Source: Chryseobacterium sp. SORGH_AS_0447 (GTDB lineage: Bacteria; Bacteroidota; Bacteroidia; Flavobacteriales; Weeksellaceae). Taken from it: a DNA stretch of 64,000 nucleotides. Where the stretch lies: the NCBI RefSeq assembly GCF_030818695.1, contig NZ_JAUTAR010000001.1:2226501-2290500 (forward strand), written 5' to 3'. The notes under the pieces are model-generated. The model made no database searches. It saw only the letters and a list, made by a program, of their open reading frames with translations, and had not been told where the DNA came from. Shown here one piece after another: positions 1 through 8,693 of the stretch. Numbering within the stretch: the stretch's first letter is position 1; the number at the start of each line of letters is the position of its first letter. Position numbers and translations under genes: made by a program.

Positions 1-1
1 C

Positions 2-1615
2 GGAAATGAAAATATTCACCTGTATGCCGCCGACATTGACGGAAAGAACCTGAAGGATCTTACTCCCTTTGAAGGAATTACGTTGAACAGTGTACGGATC
101 ATTAAAGATACTCCGTTTGTGATTGTTACGATGAACAAAAACAACAAGCAGATCTTTGAACCTTATAAAATCAATTTCAATACAGGGGAAATGACCCAAC
201 TGTATGAAAATAAAGATGTAAACAGCCCAATCGACAATTATATTTTTGATAAGCAGGGAAACCTCCGCGGCTATTCTATTCTTGAAAACGGGCTGACCTC
301 AAAACTGTATTACAAAGATCTTCAGACCGAGAAATTCAACCTCTTGAAAACCACCGATTGGAAGGACAGTTTTCAGATCATCGGTTTTAACGAAAATTCC
401 AACAATAAAGATGAGGCGTATGTCGTAACGGATCTCGACGGAGATAAGTCGAGAATTGTTCTGTACGATTTAAATAAAGATAAAGTCATTAAAGAAATTT
501 ATTCCCATCCGGATTTCGATGTCAATTCCATTGGTCTGGCCGGAAAGAACAGGAAGTATGAACTGGACTTTATCAGCTATAACGGAATTAAAAATGAAAC
601 AATTCCGGTAAGCAAATTTTATAAGGAAGTTCATGATAAGCTGACTGCCGAATTCGGAGATAAACAATTTTCCGTTGTTTCCTCAGATGACAAAGATGAT
701 AAACTGCTCGTGGTGGTCGACAGTGATAAGCTTTATGGCAAATATTACGAATACGATACGAAATCGAAAACCACCAAGCTGCTCTTTGATCTGATGCCAC
801 AGCTGAAAGAAGAAGACATGGCGGAAATGCGGCCGATCGAATTCAAAAGCAGGGACGGCGTAACCATCCACGGATACATCACCCTGCCGAAAGAAGCCCT
901 TCAGGGTAAAAAAGTACCGTTAATTGTAAACCCTCACGGCGGTCCGCAGGGAATCCGTGACGACTGGGGCTTTAATCCGGAAACGCAGCTTTTTGCAAGT
1001 CGGGGATATGCCACCTTGCAGGTAAATTTCAGGATTTCGGGAGGATACGGTAAGGAATTCCAGAAATCCGGCTACAAACAGATTGGCAGAAAAGCAATGG
1101 ACGATGTGGAAGACGGTGTAAAATACGCAATTTCACAGGGCTGGATCGATAAAGATAAAGTGGCCATCTATGGCGGAAGCCACGGCGGATATGCCACCCT
1201 GATGGGACTGATTAAAACTCCGGATCTTTATTCCTGCGGTGTCGATTATGTAGGGGTTTCCAATATTTTCACCTTCTTCGATTCCTTTCCGGAATACTGG
1301 AAACCGTATAAAGAAATGGTAAAGCAGATCTGGTACGACCTGGATAATCCTGAGGAAGCCAAAATTGCCAAAGAAGTTTCGCCGGTATTCCAGATCGATA
1401 AAATTAAAAAGCCGCTGTTTGTGGTTCAGGGAGCCAATGATCCGAGGGTAAATATCAACGAGTCCGACCAGATTGTAAAAGCATTGCGGGCAAAAGGTTT
1501 TGAAGTGCCTTATATGGTAAAATATGACGAAGGCCACGGGTTCGGCAAAGAGCAGAACCGTATCGAGTTTTACAAAACCATGCTCGGCTTCTTTGCTGAA
1601 AATTTTAATAAATAA
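2..1615 (+). CDS. S9 family prolyl oligopeptidase-type serine peptidase (5' partial)
   Basis: The reading frame is open from base 2, so the gene starts before the window and the true start is not visible. The visible N-terminal part reads as beta-propeller strands of the S9 type. The C-terminal 250 residues form the alpha/beta-hydrolase domain, with the nucleophile Ser in GGSHGG (codon 1178-1180), the acid Asp in GANDPRV and the catalytic His in DEGHGF near the C-terminus. The family cleaves peptides or acyl-peptides. Flavobacterial members are usually periplasmic or secreted, but the signal peptide region is outside the window. A strong hairpin terminator follows the stop, so this gene ends its transcription unit. 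The family call is firm; the substrate is unknown. Confidence 0.93.
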   Translation, partial: GNENIHLYAADIDGKNLKDLTPFEGITLNSVRIIKDTPFVIVTMNKNNKQIFEPYKINFNTGEMTQLYENKDVNSPIDNYIFDKQGNLRGYSILENGLTSKLYYKDLQTEKFNLLKTTDWKDSFQIIGFNENSNNKDEAYVVTDLDGDKSRIVLYDLNKDKVIKEIYSHPDFDVNSIGLAGKNRKYELDFISYNGIKNETIPVSKFYKEVHDKLTAEFGDKQFSVVSSDDKDDKLLVVVDSDKLYGKYYEYDTKSKTTKLLFDLMPQLKEEDMAEMRPIEFKSRDGVTIHGYITLPKEALQGKKVPLIVNPHGGPQGIRDDWGFNPETQLFASRGYATLQVNFRISGGYGKEFQKSGYKQIGRKAMDDVEDGVKYAISQGWIDKDKVAIYGGSHGGYATLMGLIKTPDLYSCGVDYVGVSNIFTFFDSFPEYWKPYKEMVKQIWYDLDNPEEAKIAKEVSPVFQIDKIKKPLFVVQGANDPRVNINESDQIVKALRAKGFEVPYMVKYDEGHGFGKEQNRIEFYKTMLGFFAENFNK

Positions 1616-1640
1616 AAGCAATACCTTTTTATAATTAACC

Positions 1641-1672
1641 AACGGAAAGTCACATCGGCTTTCCGTTTTTTA
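1641..1672 (+). terminator. Rho-independent terminator of the S9 peptidase gene
   Basis: A nine-base stem (1641-1649 with 1659-1667) and a nine-base loop are followed by a T-run. It lies 25 bases after the peptidase stop codon. Confidence 0.85.
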
Positions 1673-1771
1673 TGGAACATGCTTAAATTTTTATTTAACC
1701 ACAAAAGTCTAACAAAAGATAATTTATTGTATAAAAGGTTGAAACTGCATCTTAATAAGCGTACGAAAATC

Positions 1772-1980
1772 TATAAAAATCTTTGATTTTATTAGTAGAA
1801 GGTGATCCAAGTGGCTGAGCAGAGCCGAAGCCACATCATTAAAATTTATAATCCATTGAAAATCTCTTTAATTGACTGTGTCGAATCTTCGATTTCGTTA
1901 CGAATCTAAATGCGAATCTTTCCACCGCTTCTCTTATACGATGTTGAGATCCCTACCGGGATGACAAATGGGACGTTGAA
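1772..1980 (-). repeat. Dispersed intergenic element, copy 1 (inverted relative to 10354-10586)
   Basis: Read on the minus strand this stretch follows the same order of blocks as 10354-10586. The blocks are CAACG(T)CCCATTTGTCAT, a TAGGGA(A)TCT block, GATTCGAC, a palindrome of the form GTRGCTTCGGCTCYGCTCAG, and AATCAAAGATTT at the end. The two copies are diverged but colinear over about 210-230 bp. The palindromic block (1811-1834) can form a hairpin. No convincing protein is encoded; a 60-codon open frame at 1910-2092 looks accidental. Nothing else was recognised in the 1673-2228 gap apart from the short repeats below. Confidence 0.6.
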
Positions 1981-1993
1981 TCTTAAAATAAGT

Positions 1994-2160
1994 GCAGTCA
2001 TCTGTGAAAATCTGCGCAAATCCGTGGTTCAAAAACTTAAAAAAATCTGCGATTTTTTATCTGATGGTTCTAAAATATGCATGGCCTGTTAAATTCTCTC
2101 TGTGCTTAATGTGTCAAAATAAGCGCAATCATCTGTAAAATCCGTATAATCTGTAGGAGA
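1994..2160. repeat. Degenerate ATCTG-type short repeats
   Basis: Several imperfect copies of a motif built from CATCTGTRAAAATCTG, AAATCCGT and similar words occur at 1994-2036 and 2127-2160. A reverse-complement copy lies at 3899-3929. The pattern resembles low-information intergenic repeats common in Bacteroidota genomes. No coding potential was seen. Confidence 0.45.
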
Positions 2161-2228
2161 TTTTTAACTTCCCGGAAAATATTTTAAATTTATTAAAGTA
2201 AAACAAAATTTTCAACCGTCATAGCAGT

Positions 2229-2807
2229 ATGGAGGTTGCCGAAAAAATAACAATGCCACAGAAGGAGAAAGATAATATCATCTCACAAACCGTTTCAAAG
2301 TACGGAGGGAAGCTGATGTCTTACATCCGCCCCAAAGTGAAGAACACGGAAGATGCGGAAGATATCCTGCAGGAGGTGTGGTATCAGTTCAGCAGCCTTA
2401 CCAATCTCTCGGAAATCGTGAACGTCGGCGGCTGGCTCTACCGGGTGACGGCCAATAAAATCACCGACAAATACCGCAAAAAGAAAACCGAGAACCTCGA
2501 AGATTTTGTTTACGAAGATGAAGACGGAGACTTTTCTATCAAAGACATCCTGCTGATGGATGAAAGCGCCGGCCCGGAAATAAAAATGTTCCAGGATGAA
2601 ATCTGGAAAAAGCTTTTTGAAGCGCTGGACGAACTTCCGGAAAAGCAGCGGCTGGTTTACATGGAAAATGAGCTGAATGATAAAACCCTCCAGGAAATTG
2701 CCGATGAGCACGGGGAAAATATCAAAACCATTATCAGCCGTAAAAATTATGCGGTGAAGCACTTAAGGAACCGATTGAGAAAATTATACGAAGATTTAAA
2801 TAGTTAG
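2229..2807 (+). CDS. ECF-type RNA polymerase sigma factor (sigma-70 family)
   Basis: The 192-residue protein has the two-domain layout of ECF sigma factors. Region 2 lies at about residues 20-90, with the core-binding motif AEDILQEVWYQF and the -10-recognition segment GWLYRVTANKITDKYRKKK. Region 4 lies at about 120-185, with LPEKQRLVYMENEL and a helix-turn-helix. No anti-sigma factor with a recognisable domain is adjacent. Instead two small membrane proteins follow (15 and 80 bases apart), which may be its partners or targets. A second in-frame ATG at 2253 sits 16 bases after a GGAGG, so the start could be eight codons later. The family call is firm; regulon and stimulus are unknown. Confidence 0.9.
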   Translation: MEVAEKITMPQKEKDNIISQTVSKYGGKLMSYIRPKVKNTEDAEDILQEVWYQFSSLTNLSEIVNVGGWLYRVTANKITDKYRKKKTENLEDFVYEDEDGDFSIKDILLMDESAGPEIKMFQDEIWKKLFEALDELPEKQRLVYMENELNDKTLQEIADEHGENIKTIISRKNYAVKHLRNRLRKLYEDLNS

Positions 2808-2821
2808 TAAAAAGAAAGATT

Positions 2822-3166
2822 ATGAATCATAAACATAAAAAAGGCTGGATTTTTTTGATACTCTGTCCGCCGTTGATTTTTTTAGGCGTCACCTGGATCG
2901 TCATGTCACTCTGGAATTGTCTGCTGCCTGAAATTTTAGGCGTAAAATCAATCACCTACTGGCAGGCAATGGGAATCCTGATTTTATGTAAGATCCTTTT
3001 TGGCGGTTTCCATTTCGGAAAAGGGATGCGCGATTTCAAGGAAAGAAAAATGCGCGAAAAAATGATGAACCTGTCTCCTGAAGAGCGGGAAAAATTTAAG
3101 GAAGTATGGAAAAACCGATGCGAAAGCGGATTTTTCAACAGGAATAAAAGAAACAGCGAATCGTAA
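2822..3166 (+). CDS. Small membrane protein of the ECF sigma operon
   Basis: The 114-residue product has two hydrophobic segments (about 9-35 and 44-66), followed by a basic, charged C-terminal helix of about 45 residues. That helix carries the motif LSPEEREKFKEVW followed by an Arg-Cys pair. No named family is recognised. It starts 15 bases after the sigma factor stop, so cotranscription is likely. The next small protein ends in a comparable pattern (FKKEF followed by SRC), suggesting the two share a function or partner. The charged tail could act as an inhibitory or sensing segment for the sigma factor, but that is inference from position only. Confidence 0.75.
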   Translation: MNHKHKKGWIFLILCPPLIFLGVTWIVMSLWNCLLPEILGVKSITYWQAMGILILCKILFGGFHFGKGMRDFKERKMREKMMNLSPEEREKFKEVWKNRCESGFFNRNKRNSES

Positions 3167-3246
3167 GAATTTTAAGAAGTAGTAAAGTAAAGTTCAGGAG
3201 AATTCGTCTTTATAAAAAGAAGTAGTAAAATTTAAAATTTAAGAAA

Positions 3247-3516
3247 ATGAAAAATTCAGTACTAAAAGGGGCACTTGGAGCCCTGGCGGTGGCAGGCATT
3301 GCGATTGTTGCCAAAAAAGCCATCCAAAGAAAAAAAATCGTAAAAGGTATTTTTGAAGAGTACGGCATCAAAGAAAAATCACCGTTCGGACTGGCCGATA
3401 AAATCCGTGAAATGAACGACGAGGACTATCAGTCACTGAAAGGGAAATTCAAAAAAGAATTTGCTTCCCGATGCGGCCACAGAAGATCTGAGAAAGAATC
3501 TGTCGCAGAAGCATAA
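3247..3516 (+). CDS. Small single-pass membrane protein of the ECF sigma operon
   Basis: The 89-residue product has one N-terminal hydrophobic segment (about 7-24) flanked by lysines and then a charged helical region. No domain is recognised. The C-terminal part contains MNDEDYQSLKGKFKKEF followed by SRCGH. This resembles, in spacing and composition, the LSPEE...FKEVW...RC pattern of the upstream gene. It is the last gene before a strong terminator at 3544-3583, consistent with a three-gene unit starting at the sigma factor. The 80-base spacer before it is A-rich and contains a repeated AGTAGTAAA word but no clear promoter. Confidence 0.7.
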   Translation: MKNSVLKGALGALAVAGIAIVAKKAIQRKKIVKGIFEEYGIKEKSPFGLADKIREMNDEDYQSLKGKFKKEFASRCGHRRSEKESVAEA

Positions 3517-3543
3517 AGAAAGCAGCTAAATTGAAATTGTTGG

Positions 3544-3583
3544 GTTAGGCTCGGAAAGCAAAAATTTCCGAGCCTAACTTTTT
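3544..3583 (+). terminator. Rho-independent terminator of the sigma factor operon
   Basis: A perfect 14-base stem (3544-3557 with 3565-3578), a seven-base A-rich loop and a T-run. It lies 27 bases downstream of the last small gene. Confidence 0.93.
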
Positions 3584-3972
3584 CAGTTTAATGGCTGAAA
3601 AATCCTGAAAGTGGTTAAGATTTTCGAAGCCTCACTTTATTTAGCAAAGTATTATGGAAAGATTCGAGGCTGGATTGCTGCGGAATGATAAGCTTTACAT
3701 TTATTTAATTTTTTTACTATATTTTGTCTCACCCGGAAGAAATCTCAATAGAGTATTACCAGTAAAGGTGGAAAAATTTTGTCTGGATTTCTTTGAAAGA
3801 AAAATGCCCTACGGATCGCACGTATTTTTAACAGGTGACGGTATAGCTTCGACTGCCTTTGTCTCCTGGATTGCGATTAATAAGCTCAATCAGATTTAAA
3901 CCGCAGATTTATGCAGATTTTAACAGATGATACTTGATATTTTGTTTTTGGTATAAGGTGAATGAGATTTTA

Positions 3973-4065
3973 AGCCCTAAAGGGGCGATACATCAATAGC
4001 ACCGGGTTGCAGCCCGGTGTTGTAGTAATCCTGGTGACAGGAGCCCTGAAAGGGCGAGATCATGA
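3973..4065 (+). repeat. REP-like palindromic repeat, copy 1
   Basis: The stretch contains an ATCAATAGCACCGGG half followed by its palindromic partner GCAGCCCGGTG, flanked by CCCTAAAGGGGCG and GCCCTGAAAGGGCG hairpins. The same ATCAATAG...CGGGnTnCAGCCCG core recurs at 19980-20020. Such palindromic units are often mobilised by REP-associated transposases, but no such gene lies in this window. A 246-base open frame at 3654-3899 upstream has no recognisable features and is not called. Confidence 0.55.
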
Positions 4066-4205
4066 GGACAATCATTCAAAAGAAAATATTGCAAAGATGT
4101 CGTGTCTCCAATTGGCATATATCCCGCGGATTTTTACGCATGATGGTGTGGCTTTGAGTGCTTCAGCCACCGCGCAATCATTTGTCTTATTATAAAAAGA
4201 TATGC

Positions 4206-4316
4206 TGTTATCATTTGCTGAGTGAAATGTGTCATGCTGAGCCTGTCGAAGCACCTTTGCGGACGAAAAATATCCTCAGTATTTTAAGCAGAGGTCTTCG
4301 CGACCGTTGCGTTAAA
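4206..4316 (+). repeat. Dispersed intergenic repeat family B, copy 1
   Basis: This copy runs from a TATCATTTGCTGAGTGAAAT block through GAGCCTGTCGAAGCACC and TTTGCGGACGAAAAATAT to a GCGACCGTTGCGTTAA end. Two related copies lie in the gap after dgt (16129-16235 and 16329-16410). No coding potential was seen. Confidence 0.55.
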
Positions 4317-4354
4317 AACACAACATTCTATAATCAGCAAAAAAATAAATTCCT

Positions 4355-4362
4355 TATTTTTG
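4355..4362 (+). promoter_or_regulatory. Bacteroidota-type -7 promoter element upstream of the J-domain gene
   Basis: The octamer TATTTTTG matches the TAnnTTTG element of Bacteroidota housekeeping promoters. It ends only nine bases before the ATG at 4372, which would give an almost leaderless transcript. No clear -33 TTG was found, so this rests on one element. Confidence 0.45.
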
Positions 4363-4371
4363 TAAGGTTCA

Positions 4372-5022
4372 ATGAAAGATTACTACTATTTTCTAGGGAT
4401 TCCCAATGATGCTTCGGATGAGGACATCAAAAAAGCATATCGGAAACTGTCTTTAAAGTACCACCCGGACAAAAATGAAAACGATGCGTTCTTCGCCGAC
4501 CGTTTCAGGGAAATACAGGAAGCGTATGAAACGTTGAGCGATAAAAGCAGCCGATATACATACGACCAGAATTTAGAAAGCCAGCAGAAAAGCTTCCGGT
4601 ATACGGTTCCGCCTTCCATCAAGAGCTTTTCGGCCAATAAAATTCATGCAAAGAAAGGGGAGGAGATTATTGTCATCTGGCAGACCCAAAATGCGGATGT
4701 GGTCAAGGTGCTGCCTTTCGGACTTGAAAAAGCTTACGGGGAAAGGGCTTTTAAAATAACGGAATTTAAGGACGGGAAATTTCAGATTCTGCTGCACGCA
4801 ACCAATTCGCTGCTGCACAAAACGGCGGTTCAGGGGATTACCATCACCGAGGTTTTCGAAAGCAATACGGAAAAATTCAAAGATAAGGCGGAAGAATTAT
4901 TTAAATCACAACCGCGGACCGTTGCCAATCCTACAGGACAGCCGAAAGTGGCAAGAATTATTGTAGGAATCGTGATGATGATCCTGGCGATTTACTTTCT
5001 CATCAAAAGTTTCGGGAATTGA
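4372..5022 (+). CDS. Membrane-anchored J-domain (DnaJ-like) protein
   Basis: The 216-residue protein begins directly with a J-domain (residues 2-66), with the HPD motif that stimulates DnaK at residues 31-33. The middle region (about 75-165) is beta-rich and matches no family I recognise. The C-terminus has one transmembrane segment at about 193-213. It lacks the Gly/Phe region, the zinc fingers and the CTD domains of true DnaJ, so it is probably a specialised co-chaperone that brings DnaK to the membrane. The start is fixed by the family, since J-domains begin with this KDYYxxLG motif. It is flanked on both sides by intergenic repeats and looks monocistronic. Confidence 0.88.
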   Translation: MKDYYYFLGIPNDASDEDIKKAYRKLSLKYHPDKNENDAFFADRFREIQEAYETLSDKSSRYTYDQNLESQQKSFRYTVPPSIKSFSANKIHAKKGEEIIVIWQTQNADVVKVLPFGLEKAYGERAFKITEFKDGKFQILLHATNSLLHKTAVQGITITEVFESNTEKFKDKAEELFKSQPRTVANPTGQPKVARIIVGIVMMILAIYFLIKSFGN

Positions 5023-5177
5023 TAGGAACCCGAATTTTATTTTCAATCAGGTAATATAAAATCAAACAGTAGAAGAGATCCCTGTTCAGATAAAACAGTA
5101 AGGTTTATTATTCAATATCGCTGGTATTTTTTGGAATAAAAACTTCCAACCTCCAGCTTCCCTCTTCCAGCCTGTAA

Positions 5178-5333
5178 TTAAGCCATCTTCTTATTTCCCG
5201 GACACTTCTTGCATCTTTTTCCTTTTTTGAATTTCTTGCAGCAGGATTTCTTTTCACCACAATAGATTTCTTCGGTATTCATTGAAAAAGCAGGGGCCAA
5301 TGGCGGTACTTTGAAAGGAACAATCATATTCAT
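5178..5333 (-). CDS. Small cysteine-rich basic protein (51 aa)
   Basis: A 51-codon frame on the minus strand encodes a protein with an uncharged N-terminal third and a very Lys-rich C-terminal half with cysteines at positions 25, 31, 32, 41 and 44. The pattern is C-x5-CC-x8-C-x2-C and would suit metal binding. The end CKKC-PGNKK is reminiscent of short zinc-binding tails such as SEC-C, but the match is too weak to name. The gene lies in the gap between the J-domain gene and gcvP, where no other coding frame is plausible. The ordered cysteine spacing and the clean ATG and TAA argue that it is real. Function unknown. Confidence 0.6.
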   Translation of the reverse strand: MNMIVPFKVPPLAPAFSMNTEEIYCGEKKSCCKKFKKGKRCKKCPGNKKMA

Positions 5334-5648
5334 GATGCAAATATATTAATTTAGAATAAATACAGATAATAAAATCTGCAAATATTTATTCTTTTAACAC
5401 TTAATTGTTTACACCGTTCTTTCCCGGATGTTTTTTGCATTAATAGCAAATGGCTTTAGCTGGATTAAAATTCTTTCCAATAGAAAATATGAATGGCTCA
5501 TTTTGTGAATTTTTCAACCGGCTATTTGGCTCTGTTTTTATTTGTAAACTCAATTATGATATTCTTTTATAATTAAATCTCAATAAAAAGCCATTAATTT
5601 TGAATAAGATAGAACACTTTACGTTATTTATTTATGATTCCGATTTAG

Positions 5649-5679
5649 TTGTACAATTTTCCAAAAAATCGTAATTTTA
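5649..5679 (+). promoter_or_regulatory. Candidate promoter of gcvP
   Basis: A TTG at 5649-5651 and a TAATTTTA at 5672-5679 are separated by 20 bases. This resembles the Bacteroidota -33 / -7 arrangement, although the -7 box lacks the final G. It lies 37 bases upstream of the gcvP start. No glycine riboswitch fold was recognised in the leader. Confidence 0.35.
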
Positions 5680-5715
5680 CCCATCTTTTTTACAAACAAA
5701 ATCTAATAAATAAAA

Positions 5716-8574
5716 ATGAATACAGAACAGTTTGTGAGCCGTCACATTTCCATGAATGAAGCCGATAAACAGGCGATGCTGGAAAAAATTGGCGTTTCAA
5801 GTGTCGAAGAGCTTATCTCTCAAACCATCCCTTCCTCTATCCGTTTAGAACAGGATCTCAAGATCTCAGCCCCGCTTTCCGAGTATGAGATGATGAACCA
5901 CTCCAAGGAATTGGCCTCTAAAAATACGGATTACACCAGCTACATCGGTTTCGGATATCACAATACCCTGTTGCCGTCGGCTATTCAGAGAAACATTTTC
6001 GAAAACCCGAGCTGGTACACCGCTTACACGCCTTACCAGGCGGAAATTGCACAGGGAAGACTGGAGGCACTTCTTAATTTCCAGACTGTGGTGTGCGACC
6101 TTACCGGTTTTGCATTGGCCAACGCTTCATTGCTTGATGAATCCACGGCAGCTGCAGAAGCGATGCACATGTTCTTCAACAACAGAACAAAAGACCAGAA
6201 GAAATCAGGAGCGAACAAGTTCTTCGTTTCCGACCTGGTGTTGCCTCAGACGGTTTCTGTATTGAAAACAAAGGCGGAAGGCCTTGAGATCGAGATCGTG
6301 GAAGGCGATCACAAAACACATGAGCTTGACGGTTCTTACTTCGGGGTATTGCTACAGTATCCGGGTAAAAACGGGATTGTTCTGGATTATACGGAAGATA
6401 TTGCAGAATATAAAAAATCAGACCTTCAGGTAGTAGTTGCCTGTGATCCGATGGCTTTGGTTAAGCTGAAGTCTCCTGCATCCATGGGCGCCGACTGTGC
6501 TGTAGGAACGACGCAGAGATTCGGTATTCCATTGGGTTACGGTGGACCTCACGCAGCATTCTTCTCTTGTAAGGAAGACTACAAAAGGGATATTCCGGGA
6601 AGAATAATCGGGGTTTCCCAGGATGCTTACGGGAAGCGTGCCCTTAGAATGGCGTTGCAGACCAGAGAGCAGCACATCAAAAGAGAAAGAGCAACGTCTA
6701 ACATCTGTACGGCACAGGTTCTTTTGGCGGTAATGGCTGGGATGTATGCGGTTTACCACGGTCCGAAAGGTTTAAATTATATCGCTGACCAGATCCACTT
6801 TAAAGCAAATGCCCTGAAAGGAGGACTAAAAGCATTAGGATACGAGATTGTTGAAGAGCCGATCTTTGATACGGTAAAAATCACAATCAGCGAAGAAGAT
6901 AAGAAAAGGCTGATGAGAATGATGCTTGATCACAAGCTGAACCTGAACTATTTCACGGAAGGTGTGGTAAGTATCGCAATCAACGAGAGTACGACTTTGG
7001 ATAAACTGAATGTCCTGATGGCTTCTTTCGCTCAGTTCAAAGACAAGCAGACTTTTAAATTAGAAATAAAAGAAGGATACAGCATTCCGGAAGAGAATTT
7101 AAGAAAAGACGAAATCCTTACCGAAGAAGTATTCAACAAATACCATACGGAGACGGAACTGATGCGTTACATCAAGCGTCTGGAAAGAAAAGATTTATCA
7201 TTGACGCATTCGATGATTTCTTTAGGATCTTGTACAATGAAGCTGAATGCAGCTACCCAGATGCTTCCGCTTTCATGGGACAACTGGGGAGCCATTCACC
7301 CATTTGTACCGGTAGACCAGGCCGGAGGATATCAGGAAATGATCCGTGAGCTGGAAAAAGACTTAGCGGAAATCACTGGTTTTGCAGGAACTTCCCTTCA
7401 GCCGAATTCCGGAGCTCAGGGAGAATATGCAGGATTAATGGTGATCAGACAATACCACATCGCAAGAGGCGAAGGTCACAGAAATGTCGTATTGATTCCA
7501 CAGTCGGCGCACGGAACGAACCCGGCTTCTGCAGCCATGGCGGGAATGAAGATCGTAGTTGTGAAGAACCTGGAGAACGGGGAAATTGATTTCGAAGACC
7601 TGAAAGCTAAAGCAGAACAGCATTCTGAAAACCTTTCGTGTGTAATGATCACTTATCCGTCTACTTACGGATTCTTTGATGCGAACATTAAAGAAATTAC
7701 TTCTTTAATTCACGAACATGGTGGTCAGGTGTATATGGACGGCGCGAATATGAACGCTCAGGTAGGTTACACAAGTCCTGGAAACATCGGGGCAGACGTT
7801 TGTCACCTGAACCTTCACAAGACTTTCGCGATTCCTCACGGTGGAGGAGGTCCTGGGGTAGGTCCGATCTGTGTGGCGAAACACCTGGTTCCTTTCTTAC
7901 CTTCCAACGCGAACATTAAAGTAGGAGGAAATGAATCCATCGACGGGATTTCAGCAGCACCTTACGGCTCCGGACTGATCCTAAACATTTCTTATGCTTA
8001 CATCAAGATGCTGGGAACTTCAGGATTGAAAAAAGCAACCGAACATGCGATCTTAAACGCGAACTATTTAAAGGAAATCTTAGCAGAACATTTCCCGATT
8101 TTATATTCCAACGAAAACGGAAAAGTAGCCCATGAATGTATCGTCGACTTCAGACAGTTCAAATCTTTAGGAATTGAAGTAGCTGATGTTGCGAAAAGAT
8201 TGATGGACTATGGATTCCACGCTCCAACGGTTTCTTTCCCGGTAGCCGGAACGCTAATGATCGAGCCGACCGAATCGGAAAGCAAAGCAGAAATCGACCG
8301 TTTCGCAGAAGCCTTAATCGCCATCAAACACGAGATCGATGAAATCGCCAACGGAGAAGCTGATGCCGCCAACAACGTATTGAAAAATGCACCGCACACC
8401 GAGCAAGTGGTGATCTCCGATTCTTGGGATAAACCATACAGCAGAGAAAAAGCCGCTTACCCGTTAGATTGGGTAAGAGACCACAAATTCTTTGCTACCG
8501 TTTCAAGAGTAGACGAAGCGTACGGAGACCGAAACTTAGTTTGTACCTGTGAGCCGATTGAAGCCTATATGTAA
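5716..8574 (+). CDS. gcvP: Glycine dehydrogenase (decarboxylating), P-protein of the glycine cleavage system
   Basis: The 952-residue protein has the usual length of the single-chain P-protein (about 950-960). It carries both halves: an N-terminal non-catalytic half and a C-terminal PLP-binding half. The PLP lysine is Lys702 in HLNLHKTFAIPHGGGGPGVGP, a family signature. It decarboxylates glycine and transfers the aminomethyl group to the lipoyl arm of GcvH. The partners gcvH and gcvT are not in the window, so here gcvP stands alone, as in many Bacteroidota. A hairpin terminator follows directly. Identification is secure. Confidence 0.98.
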   Translation: MNTEQFVSRHISMNEADKQAMLEKIGVSSVEELISQTIPSSIRLEQDLKISAPLSEYEMMNHSKELASKNTDYTSYIGFGYHNTLLPSAIQRNIFENPSWYTAYTPYQAEIAQGRLEALLNFQTVVCDLTGFALANASLLDESTAAAEAMHMFFNNRTKDQKKSGANKFFVSDLVLPQTVSVLKTKAEGLEIEIVEGDHKTHELDGSYFGVLLQYPGKNGIVLDYTEDIAEYKKSDLQVVVACDPMALVKLKSPASMGADCAVGTTQRFGIPLGYGGPHAAFFSCKEDYKRDIPGRIIGVSQDAYGKRALRMALQTREQHIKRERATSNICTAQVLLAVMAGMYAVYHGPKGLNYIADQIHFKANALKGGLKALGYEIVEEPIFDTVKITISEEDKKRLMRMMLDHKLNLNYFTEGVVSIAINESTTLDKLNVLMASFAQFKDKQTFKLEIKEGYSIPEENLRKDEILTEEVFNKYHTETELMRYIKRLERKDLSLTHSMISLGSCTMKLNAATQMLPLSWDNWGAIHPFVPVDQAGGYQEMIRELEKDLAEITGFAGTSLQPNSGAQGEYAGLMVIRQYHIARGEGHRNVVLIPQSAHGTNPASAAMAGMKIVVVKNLENGEIDFEDLKAKAEQHSENLSCVMITYPSTYGFFDANIKEITSLIHEHGGQVYMDGANMNAQVGYTSPGNIGADVCHLNLHKTFAIPHGGGGPGVGPICVAKHLVPFLPSNANIKVGGNESIDGISAAPYGSGLILNISYAYIKMLGTSGLKKATEHAILNANYLKEILAEHFPILYSNENGKVAHECIVDFRQFKSLGIEVADVAKRLMDYGFHAPTVSFPVAGTLMIEPTESESKAEIDRFAEALIAIKHEIDEIANGEADAANNVLKNAPHTEQVVISDSWDKPYSREKAAYPLDWVRDHKFFATVSRVDEAYGDRNLVCTCEPIEAYM

Positions 8575-8595
8575 TTCAATCTGATCTATAAAATG

Positions 8596-8626
8596 AATCC
8601 CTCTCATAACTGAGAGGGATTTTTTT
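8596..8626 (+). terminator. Rho-independent terminator of gcvP
   Basis: An 11-base stem (8596-8606 with 8611-8621), a TAAC tetraloop and a T-run, 21 bases after the gcvP stop. Confidence 0.93.
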
Positions 8627-8693
8627 GTTTTTCTAAGTTCTTTAGTTTATAAACTACTGTGAAAAATAAAGTAAAAGCAAGTAATAGCTGTTA

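Noticed and set aside
1910..2092. 60-codon open frame before the sigma factor gene
   Set aside because: It lies across two intergenic repeat families and has no protein-like composition.
3654..3899. 81-codon open frame in the gap before the J-domain gene
   Set aside because: No domain, signal or plausible neighbour relation; it runs into a short intergenic repeat at its end and looks accidental.
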